The position numbers and the translations under genes were made by a program. A DNA stretch of 64,000 nucleotides, taken from contig OZ257131.1 of assembly GCA_965278985.1 (NCBI GenBank), positions 5,270,001 through 5,334,000 of the forward strand. The letters run 5' to 3'. Under the pieces are notes generated by a model. It was not told the DNA's origin and ran no database searches. It was given only the letters and a program-made list of their open reading frames with translations. Source of the stretch: CAISIP01 sp965278985. GTDB taxonomy: Bacteria > Pseudomonadota > Gammaproteobacteria > Burkholderiales > Burkholderiaceae_C. Shown in pieces: positions 57,967 through 64,000 of this stretch (the stretch's first letter is position 1; each line of letters opens with the position of its first letter).

Positions 57967-60207
57967 ATGGCCATGGACACGCCGCGCACGGAACCCCAGG
58001 GCGTGGAGCCGGGGAGCGTCGGGCTCGCCGATCCCGTGGTCGATGCGATGGCGGACCCTGCGCCCGCGCCGGGTGCGGCGGCGGCGTCCTCCCGCCGCCA
58101 CTGGGGGCTGCTGCCCGGCCGGCCTTTCTCGGGCACCCGCCGCTGGTTCCTGTGGGTGGCGCTGGTGGTGCTGATCGTCGCGCTGCTGGGCATGCTGATG
58201 TGGCTTGCCGCGCGGTACGAAGCAACGCAGGTGCAGGACCGCCTGGAGCGCGATGTGGCCAGTGCCGCGGCCGACATCCGCGCCGGCCTGGCCCGCGACG
58301 CGCAGAGCCTGCAGGCCCTGTTCACGCCCACCTCGCAGTCGCCCGACATCTGGGAGCAGTACGCCATGAGCCTGCTGCGCGACAGCCGCGAACTGGTGCG
58401 CGTCGAATGGCGCGACCTGCAGGTGCAGCCCCTGGCCTTCGTGGACTCGCCCTACCGCGCACCGGTGTTCGAGCGGCTGGGGCGCGAGGACGTGCAGACC
58501 GACCTGCAGACGGCCTGCGCCAACGCCCGGCGCTCGGGCGGCGTGGCCTACGTGCCCAGCTATTTCGTGCCGCAGCCCGATGGAATGGGCTTCGAGGTGC
58601 TGGAGATGTGCCTGCCCGTGACCGTGGGGGGCGAGACCACAGGGTATGTGGTGGCCTCCTATTCGCTCAGTGACCTGCTGGCCGAGATGGTCTCGCGCGA
58701 CCTGCTGCACAGCCGCGACGTGTCCCTGGTGGAGGCCGACGGCACGCGACTGGCCTTCCAGGGCACGGCACGGCGCGGCTCGCAGGCCTTCGCGGCCACG
58801 CAGGTGCTGGAGCTGCCGGGCATGGCGCTGGTGCTGCGCCTGGAGAGCTGGCGCGACCAGCCGCGTTACTTTCCCAATTTCCTGACCGCGATGGTGGCGG
58901 CCATGACCGTGGCCCTGGCCTCGGTGCTGCTGCTGCTGGGGCGCGACACGCGCCGGCGCCTGCGCGTGGAACAGCGCCTGGCCGATGCGCTGGCGTTTCG
59001 CAAGGCGATGGAGGACTCGCTGGTCACGGGCCTGCGCGCGCGCGACCTCGAGGGCCGTACCACCTACGTCAACCCGGCCTTCTGCCAGATGGTAGGCTTC
59101 AGCGCGCAGGAGCTGATGCTGCCCACGGCCGTGGCGCCGTACTGGCCGCCCGAGGTGGCAGACGAGTTCAAGCGCCGGCTGGGCGTGCGCCCGCTGCAGG
59201 TGATGCCACGCCGCGAGGGAGTGGAGTCCACCTTCATGCGCCGTGACGGCACGCGTTTCCCGGTGCTGATCTTCGAGGCGCCGCTGATCAACGCGCAGGG
59301 CGTGCAGACCGGCTGGATGAGCGCCTTCCTGGACATCAGCGAGCAGCGCCGCGTCGAGGAGCTGGCACGTGCCACGCAGGAGCGGCTGCAGGCCACCGCG
59401 CGCCTGGCCGCCATCGGCGAGATGGCCTCGCTGCTGAGCCACGAACTCAACCAGCCCCTGGCCGCCATCTCGAGTTATGCCACCGGCTCGCTGAACATGC
59501 TGCAGCCCGACTGGTACGACAGCGGACGCGCGCCGCCCGTGGACCTGTCCGAGAGTGCCCGCGTGGCCACCGCGCACCGCCAGCTGCAGCAGCAGGCCGA
59601 GCGCCACCAGCTGCTGGAAGTGGCGATGCGGCAGATCTCCGAGCAGGCCCAGCGCGCGGGAAAGGTCATCCGCAGCGTGCACGACTTCGTGCGCCGCCGC
59701 GAGGCGCGCGAGGCGGTGGACCCGCGTGTGCTGTTCGAGTCCGTGATGCCGCTGGTGACCATGCGCTCGCAGAAGCACCGCATCCGCGTGTGTTGCGAAT
59801 TCGAAGAGGCGCTGCCGCAGGTGCACTGCGACCGCACCATGGTCGAACAGGTGCTGCTGAACCTCACCCGCAATGCCATGCAGGCCATGGAAAACGTGCC
59901 GATCGCAGACCGCGAGCTGGTGCTGGGCCTGCGCCGTGCCGTGGCGGGCGCGGACACCTATGCGATGCCGGGCTGGGTGGAATTCTCGGTCGCCGACGCG
60001 GGCGTGGGGGTGCCACCGGACCTGGCCGAACGTATCTTCACGCCCTTCTTCACGACCAAGCGCGAGGGCATGGGCCTGGGCCTGGGCCTGTGCCGCACGG
60101 TGGTGGAGCAGCACGGCGGGGTGCTGGAGTTCGAGAACAACACACCGCGCGGAACCGTCTTCCGGTTCACGCTCCCCCTGGCCACCAGTGTGCGCCAGTC
60201 TTCCTGA
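57967..60207 (+). CDS. membrane sensor histidine kinase with PAS domain (FixL/TtrS-like)
   Basis: A 746-residue kinase. One membrane segment lies near residues 58-82, an extracytoplasmic sensor of about 230 residues follows, and a second segment lies at about 300-325 (FLTAMVAAMTVALASVLLLLG). Then come a PAS domain, a dimerisation helix with phosphoacceptor His492 in LLSHELNQPL, and a HATPase with NLTRNAMQAM and GLGLGLCRTV. The start follows the yhdP stop by two bases. The FixJ-type regulator follows 20 bases after its stop, so the two form a pair. The signal is unknown. Confidence 0.92.
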   Translation: MAMDTPRTEPQGVEPGSVGLADPVVDAMADPAPAPGAAAASSRRHWGLLPGRPFSGTRRWFLWVALVVLIVALLGMLMWLAARYEATQVQDRLERDVASAAADIRAGLARDAQSLQALFTPTSQSPDIWEQYAMSLLRDSRELVRVEWRDLQVQPLAFVDSPYRAPVFERLGREDVQTDLQTACANARRSGGVAYVPSYFVPQPDGMGFEVLEMCLPVTVGGETTGYVVASYSLSDLLAEMVSRDLLHSRDVSLVEADGTRLAFQGTARRGSQAFAATQVLELPGMALVLRLESWRDQPRYFPNFLTAMVAAMTVALASVLLLLGRDTRRRLRVEQRLADALAFRKAMEDSLVTGLRARDLEGRTTYVNPAFCQMVGFSAQELMLPTAVAPYWPPEVADEFKRRLGVRPLQVMPRREGVESTFMRRDGTRFPVLIFEAPLINAQGVQTGWMSAFLDISEQRRVEELARATQERLQATARLAAIGEMASLLSHELNQPLAAISSYATGSLNMLQPDWYDSGRAPPVDLSESARVATAHRQLQQQAERHQLLEVAMRQISEQAQRAGKVIRSVHDFVRRREAREAVDPRVLFESVMPLVTMRSQKHRIRVCCEFEEALPQVHCDRTMVEQVLLNLTRNAMQAMENVPIADRELVLGLRRAVAGADTYAMPGWVEFSVADAGVGVPPDLAERIFTPFFTTKREGMGLGLGLCRTVVEQHGGVLEFENNTPRGTVFRFTLPLATSVRQSS

Positions 60208-60227
60208 TGATTCTGTGAAGCCGCGAC

Positions 60228-60857
60228 ATGCAACCTAGTGCCAACGCCTGTGTATTCATCGTGGACGACGACGACGGCGTGCGCGCCGGCCTGGCCTGGC
60301 TGCTGCGTTCGCGCCACCTGCCCAGCCAGGCTTTCGAGAGCGCGGACGCCTTCGACGCCATGCTGCGCGGGGGCTTTGAGCAGACGCAACCGTGCTGCCT
60401 GGTGCTGGATGTGCGCATGCCCGGCATGAGCGGGCTGGCGTTGTTCGAGACGCTGATCGAGCGCGACCTGTGCCAGCGCATCCCGGTGATCTTCCTCACC
60501 GGGCATGCGGACCTGCCCACGGCCGTGGACGCCGTCAAGCGGGGCGCCTTCGACTTCTGCGAGAAGCCCGTGTCCGACAACGCGCTGGTGGACCGCATCG
60601 AGAACGCGCTGGCGCGTTCAGCCGAGTTCCTGCAGCGCCGCCAGCAGCAGCAGGCCACCGAGCACAAGCTGGCCGAGCTGACCGAACGCGAACGCGCCGT
60701 GATGCGGCTGGTGGTGGAGGGGCTGCCGAACAAGCTGATCGCCGACCAGCTCAACATCAGCGTGCGCACGGTGGAAGTGCACCGCTCGCGCGTCTTCGAC
60801 AAGATGAACGTCAAGTCGGCCGTGGAACTGGCCAACCTGTTGCAGGTACCGCGGTGA
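60228..60857 (+). CDS. FixJ-family LuxR response regulator
   Basis: A 209-residue regulator. The receiver has Asp61 in LVLDVRMPG and the acidic pair DDDD near residue 13. The C-terminal LuxR domain is LTERERAVMRLVVEGLPNKLIA, then TVEVHRSRVFDKM. It is the natural partner of the kinase directly upstream, as in DctR/FixJ/TtrR-type systems. Its targets cannot be read from the window; no binding-protein or transport genes lie beside it to suggest a substrate. Confidence 0.94.
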   Translation: MQPSANACVFIVDDDDGVRAGLAWLLRSRHLPSQAFESADAFDAMLRGGFEQTQPCCLVLDVRMPGMSGLALFETLIERDLCQRIPVIFLTGHADLPTAVDAVKRGAFDFCEKPVSDNALVDRIENALARSAEFLQRRQQQQATEHKLAELTERERAVMRLVVEGLPNKLIADQLNISVRTVEVHRSRVFDKMNVKSAVELANLLQVPR

Positions 60858-60864
60858 GCCGTGC

Positions 60865-61038
60865 CTACCGCGGTGGGTGGCGCGGTGCCTTGCCAGGGGC
60901 CTTCTCGGCGATGTGGGCATCGGCGCGGTCGTGCATGCCGGGCAGTTCACCGCCATCGCGTCCCGAGAACATCGTCCACCACACGATGAGCACCAGGAGC
61001 AACAACGCACCCAGGGCTTCGAGCAGAATCAGGACCAT
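60865..61038 (-). CDS. 57-residue membrane protein overlapping the mltA start
   Basis: MVLILLEALGALLLLVLIVWW forms a single membrane segment, followed by a hydrophilic tail with GRDGGELPGMHDRAD and a basic C-terminus, KAPGKAPRHPPR. GGAG lies seven bases before its ATG. Its start codon at 61036-61038 overlaps by two bases the ATG of mltA on the other strand (61037-61039), so both starts share one point. It is not a recognised family. The natural segment-tail pattern, and the good ribosome site inside mltA, make it likely real; its function is unknown. Confidence 0.6.
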   Translation of the reverse strand: MVLILLEALGALLLLVLIVWWTMFSGRDGGELPGMHDRADAHIAEKAPGKAPRHPPR

Positions 61039-62212
61039 GAATGAACTCCGTTGGCGGTGGGGCAGCGCGGTCTGCGCGGCGTGGATTGTAGGAATGCTCG
61101 GTGGGTGCGCCGTGGCACCATTACCCGAATCCTCGCCGCCCGTGGTGACAGCGCCGGTCCCGGGCGAGCCGGCCACTGCCGCCGAAATCCTCGGCATGCC
61201 CAGCTTCACGCTGCCCAAGGCGCGCTGGGTGCCGGTGCCCTGGAGCGAGCTGCCGGGGCTGGAGGAAGACGCGCTCTACGAGGCCTGGAACGCCTGGCTC
61301 AAGAGCTGCGAGCGGCCCGGGCCTGTGTTCGCCGGCCTGTGCGCCGAAGTGCGGGTGCTGAGCCTCGGGACCGCTGCCGAGCAGCGCGCCTGGATGGCCG
61401 CCCATCTGCAGCCCTACCGCGTGGAGGGGTTGACGGGCCCTTCCGACGGCCTGCTGACCGCCTATTTCGAACCCGTGCTCGAGGCCTCCCGACAGCGCCA
61501 GGGTGCCTTCCAGATCCCGCTCTACAAGGCGCCGCCCGGCCTGGCCCAGCGCAAACCCTGGTACACGCGCCAGGAGATGGATACGCTGCCGCAGGCCCGC
61601 GCCGCTTTGCAGGGGCAGGAGATCGCCTGGCTCGCCGACCCCGTGGAGGCGCTGATCCTGCAGATCCAGGGCTCGGGACGCCTGCGCATCACCGAGCCCG
61701 ATGGCCGCCAGCAGACCGTGCGCCTGGCCTACGCCGCCACCAACGACCAGCCCTACGTGAGCGTGGGCCGCTGGTTGCTGGACCGCGGCCTGGTGCGTGA
61801 CGCGACCTGGCCCGGCATCCGTGCCTGGACGCAGCAGAACCCGCAACGCGTCAACGAGATGGTGTGGAGCAACCCGCGCATGGTGTTCTTCCGCGAGGAA
61901 GTGATGACCGAGCTCGATGCCAGCCTGGGCCCGCGCGGAGCCCAGGGCGTACCGCTCACGCCGGGCCGCTCCATCGCGGTGGACAAGGAGAGCATCCCGT
62001 ATGGCACGCCGGTGTGGCTGGCCTCGCCCGGGCCGCAGACGCCGCTGCAGCGGCTGGTGCTGGCGCAGGACACGGGCAGCGCGATCGTGGGCGCCGTGCG
62101 GGCCGACTATTTCGTGGGCTGGGGGCCGCAGGCCGGCGACCTCGCCGGGCGCCTCAAGCAGCCCCTCAGGCTCTGGGCGCTGTGGCCGCGCAAGGCTGCA
62201 CCGCCACGCTGA
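61037..62212 (+). CDS. mltA: membrane-bound lytic murein transglycosylase A
   Basis: A 391-residue lipoprotein that cleaves peptidoglycan glycan strands with 1,6-anhydro formation. The signal ends in a lipobox, GMLGGC, with Cys24. The MltA core includes LTAYFEPVLEASRQRQGAFQ, ILQIQGSGRLR and the C-terminal 3D domain with VDKESIPYGTPVW and LAQDTGSAIVGAVRADYFVGWG, where an acid in QDTGS is expected to be catalytic. The ATG at 61037 is the first that gives a signal peptide. Its ribosome site would lie inside the small opposite-strand gene; only a weak AGGA at two bases is seen. Confidence 0.95.
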   Translation: MNELRWRWGSAVCAAWIVGMLGGCAVAPLPESSPPVVTAPVPGEPATAAEILGMPSFTLPKARWVPVPWSELPGLEEDALYEAWNAWLKSCERPGPVFAGLCAEVRVLSLGTAAEQRAWMAAHLQPYRVEGLTGPSDGLLTAYFEPVLEASRQRQGAFQIPLYKAPPGLAQRKPWYTRQEMDTLPQARAALQGQEIAWLADPVEALILQIQGSGRLRITEPDGRQQTVRLAYAATNDQPYVSVGRWLLDRGLVRDATWPGIRAWTQQNPQRVNEMVWSNPRMVFFREEVMTELDASLGPRGAQGVPLTPGRSIAVDKESIPYGTPVWLASPGPQTPLQRLVLAQDTGSAIVGAVRADYFVGWGPQAGDLAGRLKQPLRLWALWPRKAAPPR

Positions 62213-62311
62213 GCCACGGGACTGCGCAGCCCATCCCCGGCACTTATTGGAAGACCATGGCGCTTTGACCCGCCGTGTCAGGGAGCGTGTGAGGCGGGGT
62301 GTTTGCAGCGC

Positions 62312-62845
62312 TCAGCGGCGCTTGGCCGCCGCCGTGCGCTTGGCCGCGGCGGGTGCTGCCACCGCAGGCTGCGGCCCCAGGTGCGCCAGCGGCAACACGC
62401 TGCTGGCCTTGACCTCGCCCAGCGAGAAGCTGGTGTGCAGGTCTTTCACATTCGGCAGGTTGATCAGCTTGTCGCGGGCGAAGCGCGAGAAGCTGTCGAG
62501 GTCGTGCGCCACCACCTGCAGCTCGAAGGTGCCGGTGCCGCTGATGTAGTGGCAGGCAATGACCTCGGGCAGCTTGCGGATGGCCTCCTCCAGCGCGCGT
62601 GTGCCGTCGCCGTTGTTGCGCTCCGCGTCCAGCCGCACGAAGGCCAGCACGCCCAGCCCCAGCTTGCTTCGATCGAGTTCCGCGCGGTAGCCGCGGATGA
62701 AGCCTTGCTCTTCCAGCGCACGCACGCGACGCCAGCAAGGTGCCGCGCTCAGGCCCACACGCTGGGCCAGGTCGGTGTTGCTGAGGCGGCCGTCCAGCTG
62801 CAGCGCATTCAGGATGGCGATGTCAAACTTGTCGAGTGTTTCCAT
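62312..62845 (-). CDS. Lrp/AsnC-family transcriptional regulator
   Basis: A 177-residue regulator with the Lrp helix-turn-helix (LDKFDIAILNALQLDGRLSNTDLAQRVGLS, then CWRRVRALEEQGFI) and a RAM-type ligand domain (LAFVRLDAERNN, then ACHYISGTGTFELQVVAHDL). A basic Ala/Lys-rich C-terminal tail extends past the usual Lrp length. The ATG at 62845 is chosen because the HTH starts right after it. It is divergent from the indolepyruvate oxidoreductase at 62991, the common genomic partner of such regulators in this group, and probably controls it in response to an amino acid. Confidence 0.93.
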   Translation of the reverse strand: METLDKFDIAILNALQLDGRLSNTDLAQRVGLSAAPCWRRVRALEEQGFIRGYRAELDRSKLGLGVLAFVRLDAERNNGDGTRALEEAIRKLPEVIACHYISGTGTFELQVVAHDLDSFSRFARDKLINLPNVKDLHTSFSLGEVKASSVLPLAHLGPQPAVAAPAAAKRTAAAKRR

Positions 62846-62990
62846 GGATCGATGATTTGCGCAATATTCTTTCTGATCATAGGCACATCTCGGCATAGAA
62901 AGCAAAGACATATCCGGCCATCACTTCTACACTGGCGCGGCCCATGGGGGCACCGCCACTGCCAGCCCCACCATCAGGAGACTTCGCGAC
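62846..62990. promoter_or_regulatory. divergent control region between Lrp and oxidoreductase genes
   Basis: The 145 bases between the two start codons are AT-rich near 62853-62910 (GATTTGCGCAATATTC, TTCTGATCATAGG) compared with the GC-rich coding regions. Lrp proteins bind loosely conserved AT-rich sites arranged over several turns, so this is a likely binding region. AGGAG lies about ten bases before the oxidoreductase ATG. No exact operator was resolved. Confidence 0.45.
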
Positions 62991-64000
62991 ATGAATGCAC
63001 CGCTGCCCGAGCACATCCGCAAGGCGCTAGAGAGCGTCACGCTGGACGACAAATATGCATTGGAAGAGGGCCGGGCCTTCATGAGCGGGGTGCAGGCGCT
63101 GGTCAAGCTGCCGATGCTGCAGCGCCAGCGCGATGCCTTGCAGGGCAAGAACACGGCGGGTTTCATCAGCGGCTACCGGGGTTCGCCGCTGGGTGGCTAT
63201 GACCAGTCGCTGGTAAAGGCCGAGAAGTACTTGAAGGCGCAGAACATCGTCTTCCAGCCCGGCGTCAACGAGGAGCTTGCGGCCACGGCGATCTGGGGCA
63301 CGCAGATGCTGGGCTTCGCGCCCGAGGGCAGCAACCGCTTCGACGGCGTGTTCGGCATCTGGTACGGCAAGGGCCCGGGCGTGGACCGCTGCTCGGACGT
63401 ATTCAAGCATGCCAACATGGCCGGCACCACACCCTGGGGCGGCGTGATCGCCGTGGCGGGCGACGACCATGTCTCCAAGAGCTCGACCGCCGCACACCAG
63501 AGCGACCACATCTTCAAAGCCTGCGGGCTGCCCGTGTTCTTCCCCGCCGACGTGCAGGAGATCCTGGACTTCGGCATCCACGCCTTTGCGATGAGCCGTT
63601 TCTCGGGCGTGTGGGCCAGCATGAAGACGATCCAGGAGATCGTGGAGTCCAGCGCCACGGCCATCATCGACCCGCACCGCGTGCAGGTCACCATCCCCAC
63701 CGATTTCCAGATGCCGCCCGGCGGCGTGCACATCCGCTGGCCCGACCATGCGCTGGAACAGGAGGCGCGCCTCTTCGACTTCAAGTGGTACGCCGCGCTG
63801 GCCTACATCCGCGCCAACCGCCTGAACTACAACGTGATCGAGGGCCCGAACGACCGCTTCGGCATCATCGCCAGCGGCAAGGCTTACAACGACACGCGCC
63901 AGGCCCTGGCCGACCTGGGCCTGGACGACGCCACCTGCCGCCGGCTGGGCATCCGCCTGCACAAGGTGGGCGTGGTGTGGCCCCTGGAGGCGCAGGGCAC
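62991..64000 (+). CDS. indolepyruvate ferredoxin oxidoreductase family protein, N-terminal part
   Basis: The first 336 residues of a protein that runs past the window end. It begins MNAPLPEHIRKALESVTLDD and contains GFISGYRGSPLGGYDQ and VFQPGVNEELAATAIWGTQ, the start of the fused alpha-beta (IorA/IorB-type) indolepyruvate:ferredoxin oxidoreductases. These thiamine-diphosphate enzymes decarboxylate aryl-2-oxo acids, made from aromatic amino acids, to the aryl-acetyl-CoA. Members are about 1150-1200 residues, so most of it is missing here. The frame is open to the end. AGGAG lies upstream, and the divergent Lrp regulator is the likely controller. Confidence 0.93.
   Translation, partial: MNAPLPEHIRKALESVTLDDKYALEEGRAFMSGVQALVKLPMLQRQRDALQGKNTAGFISGYRGSPLGGYDQSLVKAEKYLKAQNIVFQPGVNEELAATAIWGTQMLGFAPEGSNRFDGVFGIWYGKGPGVDRCSDVFKHANMAGTTPWGGVIAVAGDDHVSKSSTAAHQSDHIFKACGLPVFFPADVQEILDFGIHAFAMSRFSGVWASMKTIQEIVESSATAIIDPHRVQVTIPTDFQMPPGGVHIRWPDHALEQEARLFDFKWYAALAYIRANRLNYNVIEGPNDRFGIIASGKAYNDTRQALADLGLDDATCRRLGIRLHKVGVVWPLEAQG

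Noticed and set aside
1..64000. rRNA, tRNA, CRISPR, insertion sequences or attachment sites
   Set aside because: None were recognised on reading both strands; no tRNA-like cloverleaf ends, regular spaced repeats or transposase motifs were seen.

Overview
The window is high-GC (visibly about 65-70 %) and gene-dense. Its content points to a betaproteobacterium of the order Burkholderiales, most likely a Comamonadaceae member of the Acidovorax/Variovorax/Hydrogenophaga type. The evidence is a Bug/TctC solute-binding protein, a YhdP-glnE divergent pair, a YbfB-type MFS carrier, DUF1993/DUF2789/DUF6172/DUF2721 proteins, PhoX, and a fused indolepyruvate oxidoreductase next to an Lrp regulator. No rRNA, tRNA, CRISPR array, integrase or insertion sequence was seen. 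The taxonomic call is inference from gene content.

Region by region: 1-11.7 kb holds the end of an SdiA-regulated-type protein, a divergent LysR/SDR pair, three small minus-strand genes (VOC, cupin, GNAT), an acyl-CoA dehydrogenase, a TctC-type binding protein behind a frameshifted LysR gene, and a plus-strand run (medium-chain reductase, CoA transferase, Ogt, metallo-beta-lactamase-fold protein). 11.7-13.85 kb is an AT-richer patch with three unrecognised or barely recognised minus-strand genes and a gene-free stretch; it looks foreign to its surroundings. 13.8-22.1 kb holds a VOC protein, an APH-type kinase, a biotin-carrier/carboxyltransferase fusion, PhoX, a cardiolipin synthase, DUF1993 and CsbD. 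22.2-28.4 kb holds a very large multi-PAS hybrid histidine kinase translationally coupled to a 2-keto-4-pentenoate hydratase-like gene, then ferredoxin-NADP reductase and a phosphoribosyltransferase.

The clearest functional unit is the minus-strand operon at 28.8-36.2 kb. It encodes a peptide/nickel-type ABC importer (binding protein, two permeases, two ATPases) followed by a nucleoside hydrolase and an adenosine deaminase-type enzyme. The junctions are 4-8 base overlaps or a 1-base gap, apart from 27 bases after the binding-protein gene. The layout suggests uptake of a purine nucleoside or related compound followed by base release and deamination. An M20 amidohydrolase is divergent from it. 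Next comes a HigB/HigA-type toxin-antitoxin pair with a perfect dyad just before the toxin start, then an Hsp70-like YegD-type protein.

39.8-50.8 kb holds a LuxR-type response regulator with a hybrid kinase, two MFS carriers, a DEAD-box helicase, several small conserved proteins, a glutathione transferase, a ferritin-like diiron protein and an HD-GYP-like protein that has lost its HD pair. 50.9-64 kb holds glnE divergent from yhdP, a second two-component pair (membrane sensor kinase plus FixJ-type regulator), a 57-residue membrane protein whose start codon overlaps that of mltA on the other strand, and an Lrp regulator divergent from an indolepyruvate oxidoreductase that runs off the window end.

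Two genes show apparent single-base indels: the LysR gene at 6.7-7.6 kb (strong case) and the small membrane protein at 11.6-12.05 kb (weaker). Either could be a real mutation or an assembly error. No clearly novel multi-gene defence or biosynthetic system was found. The most useful leads are the nucleoside-linked ABC operon, the biotin-carrier/carboxyltransferase fusion without a nearby biotin carboxylase, the degenerate HD-GYP protein, the start-overlapping small protein, and the AT-rich patch.
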